Assembly: GCA_947471745.1 (NCBI GenBank)
Contig: CANJKZ010000010.1
Location: 6,216,501 to 6,280,500 of the forward strand
Reading direction: 5' to 3'
DNA from: Closterium sp. Naga37s-1
Taxonomy: Eukaryota; Streptophyta; Zygnematophyceae; Desmidiales; Closteriaceae
DNA length: 64,000 nucleotides
In this document: piece by piece, positions 22,464-36,100 of the stretch
Layout of the letters: each line of letters starts with the position of its first letter
Position numbering within the stretch: the first letter of the stretch is position 1
Translations under genes and position numbers: made by a program
The notes under the pieces: generated by a model
What the model saw: the letters and a program-made list of their open reading frames with translations, nothing else
The model's database searches: none
What the model was told of the DNA's origin: nothing

Positions 22464-25400
22464 TGTGAGACTACGACAGCTTATGCCAGCTATGCTTGCT
22501 TGCCTTTACTTTATCATGCTATTTCTAGCATAGGATAATTATATGCATGCATGAATTGCTTGATTTCCTAGGCTAGGTGCTTTCCTATATTTTATTATAG
22601 TTATAGCACCGAGCTAGGTTGCGTGCACCGAATTCTGGCCTTTCGGTTGCCACCGAATTGCCTTCTACCGAATTCGGTAAGGATCTGTTCGGGACGCTTC
22701 GCGGCCCGCGGAACCTTCACGTAACACCTGGTTACGGGGCCTTGTTTCGAGCCTATATATAGCCTCGTGTTGTACCCAGGTGTCATTCAATTCAATTCAT
22801 TCAATTCACATTCTCTTTTCTGAGCTCGATCCTAGATCCTCAAAATGGTAATCAGAGCGGGTTTACACCCGAGGTATTCAACCGCTTAGTTCCGGCCTTT
22901 AAAAAACCGCGGGGGCGACGACGAAAGCGCCGATACGGGTATGTAAAACCAGTTCCGCGCAATTTTTCTAACTTCCCTCGATTCGGTTTTCGAACACCCC
23001 TCAGATTTACTGGTGGAAAGGTTGGAGTTTCGACCGTTCGATCGAGTTTCATCTCAACGGCCCAGACAATTTCGCCCAAACAAGTTGGAATTTGGAGCGT
23101 CGGATTGATTTTCTCCTCAACGACCAAGATCGGATGCGAATTTCGAGTAGGGGAGATTTACTTGACCTACAGAATTCGCGCTCGTCGATCCTACAGTCAA
23201 CTTGACTCGCAGTAAGTCGACCAGCACCTAGAATTAGATTATTTTCGTCGCGCATCTTCCTGTAAATCGCCAAATGGAGGGAAAAGGAGATATTTCAGTA
23301 CAGAAAATCGCGGAGTTACGTGCTGAGCATAAGCAAATACATGCGGCGCTCCCACGACTCGAAAAACTCCTTGCGAACCAGTCGGCAACCGCCACAGCAG
23401 CAGCGACAACAGTAGCAGCAGCAGTAGCGGCAACACCGACAATTCTACATGCGACAACGGCAGCAGCTACAGTTAACCTCGAAGCAGTGAAGCCGAGGCT
23501 ACCGGAGGCGTTCGATCCTACAGTAAAAAGAAACAACGTTCGTCGATTTGTAGCTGAACTCGAAATTTACTTCGAAGCTGTTGGATGCACGACCCCGACA
23601 AAAGACGCAATGTGCATACGGCTCGCAGCAACACTGTTACGAGGCCCAGCTCTAGAGTGGATCAACAACAGAATAGTCCAAGGCGAGGGGACGTGGGCGC
23701 AGTTTCCGGCAGCACTGATCGAACAGTTCGACACGTTGAACAGTACCTACTACGGAACACGACGCAACAAGCCAACTAGTGGCATGGGGCGATTGGCACC
23801 ACCCACGACTGCCGACCCGATGGAGAACGACGAGGGCGATGTGGAGCAGCGACTAGCAAATAATGAGACGTGCAAATTTTGCGGCGCTACAGGACATCGT
23901 ATCTTGGCGTGTTGGAAAATGAAGAGAAGGTGTGCGGAGCTGAAGGACAAGAACAGTGCGGCACCCCCGAAGCAGAAAACGGACAACGTGGCAACTTCGG
24001 AGAGGGCGAAAAAAGGAGAATATGGTGGCGCAAATTTAAAACGTCACGACCAGCCGGCACCAGGGGAAATCGCCGAGACTAATGGAGGATCCGCGAAACA
24101 AGACCCTGCACCGACCGGGAAACTCCAGCCGTATACCCCGACAAGTAAGAATATTACTTCTCGTGGGTTTCAAGCCTTTATTAAGGGAGAGTCAGAAATT
24201 AAACCTGTACCGGGTATTATGGGGACCCTACTCCAGAGCGCTAATACGGGTCGAGCGTTCCGAGGAGTTAATATTCTCTCCCAGCAGCACTGTTTAAAGG
24301 CTCCCTGTTCCCCACAGATGAAGCCTACACAGCTGCAAAGGCTTAATGGAAGGTTCCAGGCCCAAGAGAAGCCGAATCGGCCTCGGATAAATCCTTCTAA
24401 CCTTTCTCAGTTGAAAACTGATACTGAAGCTGCATCTTCGAGCGCAGGACCTAGGGATAACATATTCGACGTACCCTACGATCCTATAAGCGATACCATC
24501 TACGGATACTCGGAGCAGCAGCAACCACTAGTACTCGAGGTGATCTGCAACGGGCGTCGCCTCCAGGCCCTGGTGGACAGTGGTGCGTCCCACTCGGTGT
24601 GCGACCGCGGGACGTTGGAGAAAATTGGAGAATCCTCAGAAGAAACCCAGTTTACAGCAACGATGGTGGACGGTACGAAGCTTCCCATCCACGTCAAGTC
24701 AACACTGCAGCTGCAGATAGGGGCGTTGAGGTGGAAGCCGACGTTGCCGATCACGAACATCAAGGGATTAGATTTCATCTTGGGGCGAGATTTTCTGAAG
24801 CGGTTCAACCCCGAGATCGACTGGGTCAACCGGAAAACGTGCATCTACAACAACGGGAAACGAGTGGAGCTGCGAAGCTGGACGGATACAGGGAGCGTTC
24901 CTGGAACGACACTGGCACGGTTCGAACGGACAGTGAACGAGAGTAACACGGGTTACTTAGCACTGGTTATGGCAGCAGCAGAGGAGGAGGTCTTGGAGCA
25001 GTACAAGGATATAATGCCCGACGACCTACCCGCACGCGTACCTCCAGCACGCACCCACGAGCACGAGATCGTGGAGGAACCAAGTGCGAAACCCGTCTCA
25101 CGTGCACCATACCGACTGAGTCCGACTGAACTGACAGACATGAAAAAACAGATAGAGTATCTACTGGACAGACAACTGATCCGCCCATCCACCTCTCCCT
25201 ACGGTGCACCAGTTCTCCTCACTCCAAAGCCAGACGGTAGTTTACGGATGTGCATCGACTACCGCACATTGAACAAACAGACAGCACTGACTACAGCGCC
25301 AAGACTCATCCTACCGGATCCAGACAGAGACTACGTGGTGGAAGCAGACGCTAGTGACCAAGCAGTCGGAGCAGTACTGATGCAGCATCACGAACGCAGT

Positions 25401-27193
25401 TTGCAGCTCATCGCCTACCTCAGTAAGAAGCTGTAACAGTGGGAGAAAGACTTAGCTGTAAGGAAGGGTTCAGGAAAGATTTGGGTACCGAATTACGCCC
25501 CGCTACGGCTGATCCTATTGGAGGAGTTTCACGACGTACCTTACGCGGGACATTTCGGGAGCAACAAGACGGTAGCAGGGATAGCGGAGTATTACTACTG
25601 GCCCGGGATGGCAGCAGACGTGCAGCAGTTCGTCACCTCTTGCGACACGTGCCACCGGATGAAGAGTAGCAAGCAGAAAAAAGCAGGGTTACTTCAGCCT
25701 CTACCCGTACCGGAGCAGCCATGGCAGGTCGTTAGCCTCGACTTTATCACAGGACTTCCTTCGACCTCACGGGGGCACGATTCCATCCTCATAGTCATCG
25801 ATAAGTTCTCCAAAATGGGTCACTTCATACCGACCAACTCCACAGCTACAGCTGAAGCAACTGGTCGCCTCTTCTTCGACCGCATCATCACTGTCCACGG
25901 CATCCCCGCTACACTCATCTCAGACAGAGACCCAAAATTCACAGTAAGTTCTGGAAGGAGCTCATGGGACTGTTGGGGACAAAGCTTGCAATGTCTTCAG
26001 CATACCACCCCCAGACTGACGGACAGACAGAGCGACTCAATCAAGTGGTTGAACAGTTACTGCGCACAGCTTGCAAGGACGACGTCAGCCACTGGGACAC
26101 ACAGTTACCGACCCTAGAGTTCGCTTACAACAACGCGTCACATGCGGCCACAGGGAAAACTCCTTTCTTCCTGTGTTACGGACGGGAACCACTCACACCA
26201 CAGCAGCCAACCACACCGGCACACGTCCAAGCCGCACATGACTTCGTCACCACCATGCAGCAGCTATGGGAGAAGACTCAGCGACGTCTCACCACGATGC
26301 AGAACTCCCAGAAGCAGTATGCCGATCGTCAGCGACGAGATCACTCAGTAGCAGTCGGAGATCAGGTGCTTCTTGACACACACAACTTGAACCTGTCTCA
26401 CCTACCATCCAAACTCCGGCCTCGCTTCTGTGGTCCTTTTCTCGTTGAGGCACAGGTGACACCAGTTACATTCCGCTTGCGCTTACCAGATACGTGGAAG
26501 CTTCACAACGCTTTCCATGTGCAGCTACTGAAACCCTACAAGGACCCCAACCAACAGTTCCAGGGACGGCAACTACCGCCACCACCACCTGTTCTCATAC
26601 AGGATGAACTCGAGTACGAGATCGAGCGCGTTCTCACTCATCAGCGCCGCAGCGGCAAGGCCCTCGAGTTCCTGATACGCTGGAAGGGATACGACCCCAC
26701 AGAGGACAGTTGGGTTGCAGAAGCTGATATGGGCAACGCACGCCGTGCTCTCAAGGACTATCTTGTCAAGCAGGGTGTTTCTCACGCCACCTAGCTTTGA
26801 GGGGGGGACGTGTGAGAGTACGACAGCTTATGCCAGCTATGCTTGCTTGCCTTTACTTGATCATGCTATTTCTAGCATAGGATAATTATATGCATGCATG
26901 AATTGCTTGATTTCCTAGGCTAGGTGCTTTCCTATATTTTATTATAATTATAGCACCGAGCTAGGTTGCGTGCACCGAATTCTGGCCTTTTTGGTTGCCA
27001 CCGAATTGCCTTCTACCGAATTCGGTAAGGATCTGTTCGGGACGCTTCGCGGCCCGCGGAACCTTCGCGTAACACCTGGTTACGGGGCCTTGTGTCGAGC
27101 CTATATATAGCCTCGTGTTGTACCCAGGTGATCATTCAATTCAATTCATTCAATTCACATTCTCTTTTCTGAGCTCGATCCTAGATCCTCACA
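22464..27193 (+). mobile_element. Ty3/gypsy chromovirus G1, nested in C3
   Basis: LTRs of 381 bp each (22464-22844 and 26813-27193) begin TGTGAG and end CTCACA; they differ at about 8 sites including small indels, so the insertion is fairly young. The target duplication is AACAG. The 5' LTR holds TATATATAG near 22753, and the primer site TGGTAATCAGAGC starts at 22846; a GAGGGGGGGACG purine tract precedes the 3' LTR. Parts are gag with a CCHC knuckle (CKFCGATGHRILAC near 23870), protease (LVDSGASH near 24570), a reverse transcriptase portion, RNase H (VEADASDQAVGAVLMQ near 25340), integrase (about 25510-26560) and a C-terminal chromodomain (LIRWKGYDPTEDSWV near 26680). The integrase-chromodomain order identifies a chromovirus. 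It is broken, with a small number of breaks. Confidence 0.95.
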
Positions 27194-30100
27194 AACAGCA
27201 ACAGCAGCAGCCAATCCTCTGGCAACAGCCACAGCAGCAGCAGAGGGAGCAGCAAGCTCCGGGGAAGGGGTCTGGACCGTGTCAGCTGTTGCGTGGTGCC
27301 ATCCACCCTCCCTGCACCTATCTCGTTCAGACAGGTACTCGCCGAGGCCTCCCCTGTGGCCACACCCACCCACCGGGTCAGTGCTTTGCTCAGCTCACTG
27401 ACACACTTCGTGGCCTACGGGGTTGACAGCCCTGCCCCTGACTGGCTTCCCCTTGTTCAGCGATACGGCCCCGCTCTGTGGGGCATGTCGGCTTCTCAGT
27501 TGCTTGATCTCTTAGGAACTCCTCATGCTATGTATGCTGTTGTTGACTCTAGTGCTTCTGACTCTGTTAACTCGAGTGTTGTTAGCTTAGATGCTTGTGT
27601 TGCTGAGGTGCCTATTGCTAGTGTAGGTACTTGTGTAGACACTAGTCCAGTAGCTGCTTTGGAGGACACTTCGCTGTCGTTCACTTTGGACTCTGGAGCT
27701 TCGCACTGTTTCTTCCGCGACCACACGATGCTTACTCCGCTTCCTCCGCCGGTCTCTATAGCACTGGCTGATCCCACTTCGGGACTAGTCACTGCTCGCT
27801 ACACTACTACACTTCCCTCGGGTTTCCTGACAAGCTTCCACGTCCTCTCGTTCTCCAGGAACTTGGTGGGTGTGAGGCCGCTCGTGCGTAGTCACGTGGG
27901 TGTGTGGATTGAGCCTTCTGGCGAGACTGCGATTTGTGTCGACGGGGACACGTACGTGCCTCTGGCCACCTTTACCGCCGAGCCGGGCTCTGGTCTCTAC
28001 ACACTTCACACCGGCCCTCGGCAGCAGCAGCAGCAGCAGCAGCAGCTACAGCTACAGCAGCAGCAGCAGCCACGGCAGCAGCAGTAGCAGCAGCTACTGC
28101 CCCTAACCACTGTCACTGCCCCTCGTCAGGTTCCCCCGTCTCACCAGGTCGCCGCTTCTCACCAGGTAGCTCTGTCTGGTCAGGTTCCCGTGTCAGGTCT
28201 AGTTGCTACGTCTTGCTCCTGCCGGTCACTTGCCCACCCCACCGTTCTCTAGCACCACTGGATGGGGCACCCGTCCATTCCTCACCTGCGCGCTAGTCAA
28301 CGTCTTGTCTTAGGCCTCCCGCGAGTCTTGCCGTCGCTGTCGCCTTCGCTTGCACCACCTTGCGGTCCCTGCGTCGAGGGTCGGCTGTGCGCCACCCCTC
28401 ACTCCTCATCGCTTCGTCCAGCCACCGAGCCCTTCGAGACTCTCCACTTGGACGTCTGGGGCCCCGCCCCTCGCCCTGGCCCTGAGCGAGAGAGTTTCTT
28501 TCTGGTGGTCGTTGACGACTACTCTCCCTACACCACAGTGTTACCCCTGGCGAAGAAGTCTGAGGTGACTTCTACGCTGATCCGGTGGTTACTTACCACT
28601 GCGGACACTCGTGATCGTCGTGTCAGCTGTCTTCACTCCGACCGTGGGGGTGAGTTTTGCTCCGGCACTCTCACTGGATTCTGTTGCGAGCAGGGCATCC
28701 GTCAGTCCTGGACGCTTCCAGAGTCCCCACAACAAAATGGGATTGCTGAGCGCCGCATAGGCTTGGTCATGGAGATTGCACGCACCTCCATGATCCACGC
28801 CCGTGCGCCCCATTTTCTGTGGCCCTACGCAACTCACCAGTTGAACCTCTGGCTACGTGTCTCTCAGCGAGAGGCTTCACCGACCTGTCTTTGGACCTGG
28901 TCCCCTGGTGCTGCGTCGCGGTTTCGTGTCTGGGGCTGCTTGGCGCTTTTTCGCGACACCTCCGCAGATAAGCTCTCCCCTCGCGCCCTTCCTTGTGTCT
29001 TCCTTGGTTTTCTCGTGGACTCCTCTGACTTCACCTTTTATCACCCTCCCCTTCACCGGTTCTTTGACTCCCGCGACGTTCGTTTTGTCAATTCAGTCCC
29101 CTACTACACCCTGTACCCCTGTCAAGGTCTTTCGGTTCCTCCTCCCCCTCTCTTCCTGACTCCCGCCCCCCCTCCTGCCCCTCCGGTACAGCCCCCCCCC
29201 CCCCTTGGTCCAGCCCCGTCAGGTGTGTCACACGCTACCCCTCCCCCCTCGGTAGCCCCTCAGGTGTCGTCCCCTTCCCCACAGTCATCCTCACAGCCTA
29301 CTGCAGACCCTGCGGGAGCAGGTGCTCGTATCAAGGACTCTGGGGGTGCTACCTCTGGAGGGGTTGGAGGTGGAGCTGAGAGTGTGCCTCCACGAGGTTC
29401 TGTTGCCGGGGGTGCTGGCGTTGGAGCTGAGCCCGAGTCTGCAGGAGGTTCTAGTCTTCAGGGAGTTGGTGTTCATCGCGCTGTCCCAGGGGGTGCTACG
29501 ACTGGGGGTGCGGGTGCGCCCCCTACGGGACCGGGAGAGTCTGGGACTGGCCATGTTGCTGCAGGTGGTGCTGGCTCTGGGGGTGGTGCGACTGGCTCTT
29601 TAGAGAGCGGTCCTGGGGCTACCACCGCTCTGAACATTACTCTTCCCCCCCACCCCTACCCGACCTGGCACCAGGCCCATGTTCGCCGTGCCCGTGAGGA
29701 GCAGCTGGAGTTGGAGCGAGAGGAGAGAGAGTTGGAGCGGCAGCAGTTGGAGCGGCAGTTGCTGGAGCTACAGCAGCTGGAGGAGCAGTAGCAGCAGCAG
29801 TTGGAGCAGCAGCAACAGCAGCAGCAGGAGCAGGAGCGGCCGCAGCAGCAACCGCAGCAGCAGCCGCCACAGCTGGAGGAGCTCCTCCTCCTTTCTCTGA
29901 TCTTCGGACCCTCGGTCTCCCCTCTCCTTCTCCTCCCTCCTCCCCCTCTCCTCCCGTCTCCGGTCCTCCGCTTCCTCCTCCTGACCCCTCCCCAGCTGTT
30001 TTCCCTCCTTCTCTGCCTCCGTTGTCCCCTCCTCTTCCTCACACTTGGCCCTCGCGTCGCTCTCCTCGTGCTCGTCCCTCATCCCCTGTTCCCTTCTCTG

Positions 30101-33100
30101 ACCTTCGTACTGCCCTGTCTTGTTCTAGTCCGCCTCGTTCGTCTCCTTCTGTACTTCCTTCTCCTCCTGAGTCGGCTCTCACTGCTTCCCTCTCTACTCC
30201 TGTCACGGACTACTACCGCATGTACCATCCCGTTCTCTCTCGTGTTCTCGCCTCTCTTGTTACCGACCCACGTGCTTCTCTGTCCTCTGTCTCCGCTCTT
30301 ACTGCCGCAGTCACTGAGTTTGCCTCTACTCGCCACCTTGACTATGCCACCAGTCTTGTGGCTGCTCCTCCTACCAGTCCTCTGGCCGTCGGGGGTGAGT
30401 TTGCCCTTGGATGTGACACCCTAAAGGACAGGCAGTTTGAGCTAGAGTTCCTGGCAGCCGCTTCCCCTCATCTCTGTGCCATGCTGCTCGCCCCTGAGGG
30501 AGACCCCGACGCCCTTGACATACCGACTCCTCGCACTTATGCTGAGGCAGTGTCAGGGCCTTGGGCCTCTCAGTGGAGAGCTGCCATGGACTCAGAGATG
30601 GCCTCCTACAGATCCACTGGCACTTACGTCAAAGAGGTTCCCCCCCCTGGGGTGAACGTAGTCGATGGCATGTGGATCTTCAGGATGAAGCGGCCACCAA
30701 GATCTCCTCCAATCTTCAAGGCGCGCTATGTGGCTAGAGGTTTCAGTCAGCGCGAGGGAGTTGACTTCTTTCAGACCTTTGCGCCTACCCCGAAGATGAC
30801 CACTCTTTGGGTGTTACTGCACGTAGCAGCACAGAGAGACTACGAGCTACACTCTCTCGACTTCTCTACTTCTTTCCTTCAGGGTAGCCTACACGAAGAG
30901 GTCTGGCTACGTCGTCCCTCTGCCTTCACTAGCACTTTCCCTCCTGGGACCCAGTGGAGGCTGAGGCGACTGGTCTACGGTCTCCGTCAGGCTCCTTGTG
31001 AGTGGCACAACACCCTTCGTTCTACCCTGTCTGACCTCGATTTCCAGCCGTCTTCTGCCGACCCGTCGCTTTTTGTTCGGCGTAGCTCCACACCGTTCTT
31101 TGTACTGGTCTACGTCGATGACCTGGTTTTTACCACTGCTGACAGGGTTGCTTTGGCTAACATGAAGCGCGAAGTGCAGAAGAGACACACGTGCACTGAC
31201 CTTTGTGAGTTGCGCCACTACTTTGGCCTGCAGATCACCAGAGACAGAGCCACTCGCACCATTACACTCTCACAGTCACACATGGTGCAGCAGATCCTTC
31301 AGCGGTTCGAGCTTCAGCACTCCACAGTATAGCGCACACCTCTTGCTGTTGACCACAGACTCACTGGACCCTTCCCTGACGAGCCGTTTGAGCCTAGTGG
31401 TCCTTACGCAGAGCTTGTGGGTTGCCTCATGTACCTGATGACTTGTACTCGCCCGGACCTCACCTTCCCTCTCAACATCTTTGCTCGCTTTGTTGCACCA
31501 GGGAGACACTGTCCAGTTCACTTTACAGCTGCTGTGAGGGTGGCTAAGTACCTAGCAATGAAATCAGGCGTGGGGCTGGTTCTTGGAGGGCAGCAGTCTT
31601 TTGTACTTACTGGACACTGTGACTCTTCTTACGCTGACGACGCCGAGACTCACAGGTCTACTCAGGGGTTCAGCTTCAGCCTTGGCTCTGGAGCTGTTTT
31701 GTGGAGGTCCACGCATTCCTCTTTGGTCTCGACCTCTACCGCTGAGGCTGAGATCTACGCTGGAGCCATGGCTGCACAGGAGCTGCGTTGGTTGACCTTC
31801 TTGCCCACCGACCTTGGTGAGCGGCCGAGCTCTGCACCGACATTGTTCACTGACAGCATCGCATCGATTCTCCTCTGTCGAGAGCCGCAACTGGAGAGCA
31901 GAGTGAAGCACATCAACGTCAGGTACTTTCATCTGCGAGAGTTGCAGAGGCATGGACAAGCTGGCTTCGACTTTGTGGAGTCCGAGGCCAACACTGCAGA
32001 TATCTTCACCAAGGCACTTCTGCCTTGTGACCACCAGAGGTGTTGTGTGCAGTTAGGTATCATCGACGCAGGTTCTCGCCTTACATAGTCTTGAGTTCTC
32101 TTCTTGCTTTGTTTGTACGCTTTGTATATACCTCTGTGAACTCTTGAACTGGCTTTGTGGCTCTTTTGCTTGTGCTCAGAGTGTGTGGTGACATTGTGAT
32201 CCACCCTGAGCTTTATTGCTTTGTGATTGGTCTTGTGACCGTACGTTATTGGTTTGCTTGACACCCCTCACTTAGACTATGGGGGTGTGTCAGACGTTTT
32301 AGTCTTAGTGATGTGTGTCATATGGGGTACAATAGTAAGGGTTAAGTTATACATTCTTCTGTTCTTGATAGATAGATAGTGCTAAGAGTCTCCAAAGGTC
32401 TTCGTTATCACGGACTCATAGCCCAAAGGTCTTCATTACCACGGACTCACAGCCCAAGTCCCGTCTGCATGTCCTCGTCTTATGTGTTAGAATATGGAAA
32501 CAGGAATGTGTGCATTGAGTAGGATGGGGATACAAGTAGTAAACCCTAAAAGGGTTGTCCCCTCTAAAGTGTACCCCAGTATAGACTACAGCACTATAAG
32601 TGCATGCTTTGACACACCGACATAGGCTAAGTGGGGGACTACAAGCCGTAACAAGACCCGTCAAGCAAGAGAACAAAGCAAAGCAAAGCTCATGGTGGAT
32701 CTCAAGATCACCACACATTCTGAGCACAAGCAAGTGGCCACAAGGCTAGTTCACATGCAGAGTTTATAAAAGCAATTGCAGTACACTGATCACAACCAAG
32801 CAAGAGCAAACATGCAGTGGAAGGCAAGATCAAGAGACAAGCAGGTGAGGCAGAGTGGGCACAAGCCCAAGAGCAGTGCAAAACGCTGATGATCACTAGA
32901 CCTAAGGGCCTTGGTGAAGACATTAGCAGTGTTGGCCTGTATGGCCACGTAAGCAAGACAAAGCTGACCACGCTGCTGCAGCTCTCGCATGAGGAAGTAA
33001 CAGAGAGCAATGTGCTTCGTTCTGTGCTCCAGTCTCTGGTCCTGACACAAGGCAATCATGGCCTTGTTGTCGACGTACAGAACTGGAGGAGAACGAGGCC

Positions 33101-36100
33101 ACTCACCCAAATCGATCAGTAGGTAGGTCAGCCAGCGGAGCTCCTGTGCAGCCATAGCCCCAGCGTAGATCTCGGCTTAGCTGGAACTAAGTACAGAAAA
33201 AGAGCGAGTAGACCTCCACGAGACAGAACCAGCGCCGAGGCTGAAACTGTACCCCTGTGTTGACCGGTGAGTAGTCTGGTCGTTAGCCCAAGAAGCGTCT
33301 GAGTGACCGGTAAGAACAACTGAACCCGGTCCTCCAAGCACGAGCCCCATGCCCGATGTACTGCACAAGTTACGCAATACCCTCTCTGCAGCTTCCCAAT
33401 GCACCTTTCGGTGTCTACCGGGAGCCACGTAGCGAGCTAGGAGGCTGAGAGGGTACGCGAGGTCAGGTCATGTGCACGTCATTAGGTACATGAGGCAACC
33501 CACAAGCTCTGGGTACGGACCACTCAGCTTTACGGACTTGTCCGAAGGTCGAGCTGAGAGCGAGTGGCAGGTAGACAGAGGAGTGGACTGTGACGAGGAC
33601 CACGTGAAGTCGAAGTGCTGAAGGACCTGCTGCAACATGTGTGACTGAGTGAGGGTGATGGTGCGGCGTGCTCTGTTCCGGGTGATCTGCAAGCTCCGCA
33701 GCTCACCCAGGTCAGTGCAAGTGTGTCTCTTTTGCAGCTCCAACTTCACCAAGGCCAGAGCCTAAGTGTCAGCAGTAGCAAAAACCAAGTCGTCAACGTA
33801 CACGATAACGTAGAACGGCGGTAGAGTATTGTCTGTGCGCAGAAACAGCGAAGGGTCAGCAGTCGAGGGAGCGAAGCCAAGAGCCGCAACTGTAGTCCTC
33901 AGTGTGTCGTGCCACTCGCGGGGCGCCTGTCGTAGGCCGTAGACTGGTCGCCGAAGGCTACACTGGGTACCCTCAGGAAACGACCCAGTGAAGCCACGTG
34001 GACGGCGCAACCAGATAGCCTCGTGAAGGCTGCCTTGCAAGAAGATTGTCCAGAAGTCGAGGGAGTGCAGCTTGTAGTCACGCTGTGCTACAACGTGTAG
34101 TAGCACCCAACATCTTTGGGGTGGGGGAGAAGGTCTGAAAGAAGTCAACCCCCTCACGCTGACTAAAGCCTCGTGCAACGTAACGTGCCTTGAAGGCAGG
34201 CGGAGAACCCGGCGGCCGCTTCACCCTAAAAATCCACATGCCATCGACTATGTTGGCCCAATGTGGGGACTTAGGTGCATGTGGACGTAGGTGCATGTGG
34301 ACTTCCATGAAGTCATCTCTGCGTCCATGGCTATCTGCCACTGAGAGGAATACGCTCCCGTGATCGCCTCTGCGTAAGTGCGTGGGGTCGGGACGTCCAG
34401 TGCATCCGGGTCTTCCTCAGGGCAAAGTAGCGTGGATGCAAGATGAGGTGCAGCGGCCGCGAGGCACTCCAGCTCAAACTGCCTGTCCTCAAGGACGTCA
34501 CAGCCAAGGGCAAGCTCACCCCCGACGGACTGAGGACAGGAAGAGTAAAAAACAAGACACGCAGCGTAGTCAAGGCGGCACAAAGCGGCAAAGTCAACAA
34601 GCTCAGCAACTAAGGCAAAAGCAGCAGTAGACTCAACGGAAGGGTCAGTCACAACTGTGGCAAGGAGACGAGTGACAGTCGGACTGGCAGAACGGACAAG
34701 GTCAGACTCGGGGTCAGGAACGTACGGAAGAGAGGACGCGGGAGGCGACGGCAGGACAACACGTTGTGGAGAGGAAGGACGGAGTGTCATATCGTGAGTG
34801 CCCAATAAAGCCGGAGCACGAGGACGACAAACACGACGAACACGAGCAGGGAAAGAAGCTCTAGTCTCAGGCTTTCGACGCTCAGGAGTGGAAGCACGAG
34901 TCTCATGCTCACGACGCGCAGTCAGGGACGCAGTCACCTCAGTCTGAGGAGCAGGAGCAGGCAGCGGGGAGCCAGGCAGTAGCTGTGGCTGAGACTGGTC
35001 AGTCAGTGGGAACAGTAACGGAGGAGTAGTACCAGCAAATGGGAGCTCAGTAGCAGCAGGCGGGAGACTGAGAAGGTGACGAAGCGCAGACAGCTGCGGC
35101 TGAATACTCGCACCCCCAGAACCTCCAGCTCCAGTAGCAACAGCACCCCCAGAACCAGTACCACTAGCTCCCCCACCAGGACTGCCCCAACGGACAGCCC
35201 ATCTGCGAAGCTGCAGCGGCGAGAGCGACTCCTGCCGACTACCACTAACTCCAGCACCCCCAGAACCTCCAGGATTACCTCCAGTGTCAGCACCGCCTCC
35301 AGTACCAGTACCTCCAATACGGCCAACTCCAGGAACACCACTACTAGCACCTCAAGGGCCAGTACCTCTAGTACCTCAGCAGATCTGCGCCTCCAGTACC
35401 TCCAACATCACCTGTGTCTCCAGTACCAGGAACACCAGCTCTAGCACCTCCAGGGCCAGCACCTCCAGAACCTGCTGCTCCAGCACGTCCACCGCCACCA
35501 CCAGGACTGCCCCAATGGACAGCCCACTCGTGAAGCCGCTGCGGCGAGAGAGACTCATGGCAACGTGAGTCAGGACTACCCGCAGTAGCACCCACAGCAG
35601 CAGCACCTCCAGCACCTCCAGCACCACCAGGAGTCCCAGCACTTCCAGCTCTAGTAGTACGAGCACGGCTAGCTCCACCACCAGGGCTGCCCCACTGGGC
35701 AGCCCACTCGCGAAGCCGCTCTGGCAAGAGAGTCTCCTGCCGACGTGCACCAGTGCCACCCGCACTAGCAGCCCCAGTACCACCAGTAGCAGAACCTCCA
35801 GCTCCAAAACTGCCTGCACCTCCAGCTCCAGTAGTCCCAACACCTCCCGCTCCAAGACGGATAGCTCCACCACCAGAGATGCCCCACTGGACAGCCCACT
35901 CGCGAAGCCACTCTGGCGAGAGAGCCTCCTGCCGACTCATACCAGGACCACCAGCACCAATACCTCCTGTACCCAAAGGACACTCAGCACCCCCAGAACC
36001 AGCACCCCTAGTGGTGCCACCTCCTGCAGCACCAGAATCCATAGCGATAGGCTGCAGCGGCGGTGAAGACGGTCGAGGCGGAGACCCAGGAGGGACCGCC

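Larger units (their letters stand above)
20243..32370 (+). mobile_element. Ty1/copia retrotransposon C3, host of two further insertions
   Basis: The 5' LTR (20243-20552 including a 197-bp solo LTR inside it) and 3' LTR (32288-32370) share TGTCAGAC, TAGTCTTAGT and the end TTCTGTTCTTGATA. The flanking duplication is GATAG (20238-20242, 32371-32375). A primer site TGGTATCACC starts at 20553. Parts are a repeat-rich leader (20690-21350), gag (about 21400-22460 and 27190-27560, divided by G1), protease (TLDSGASHCFFRD near 27690), integrase (about 28260-29100), a hinge with a charged Gln/Glu/Leu-rich segment (29640-29880), reverse transcriptase (about 30570-31330) and RNase H (about 31410-32080). 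It is broken with a few breaks, and fewer than C1. The LTRs differ by changes and length, so it is older than G1. Confidence 0.9.
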
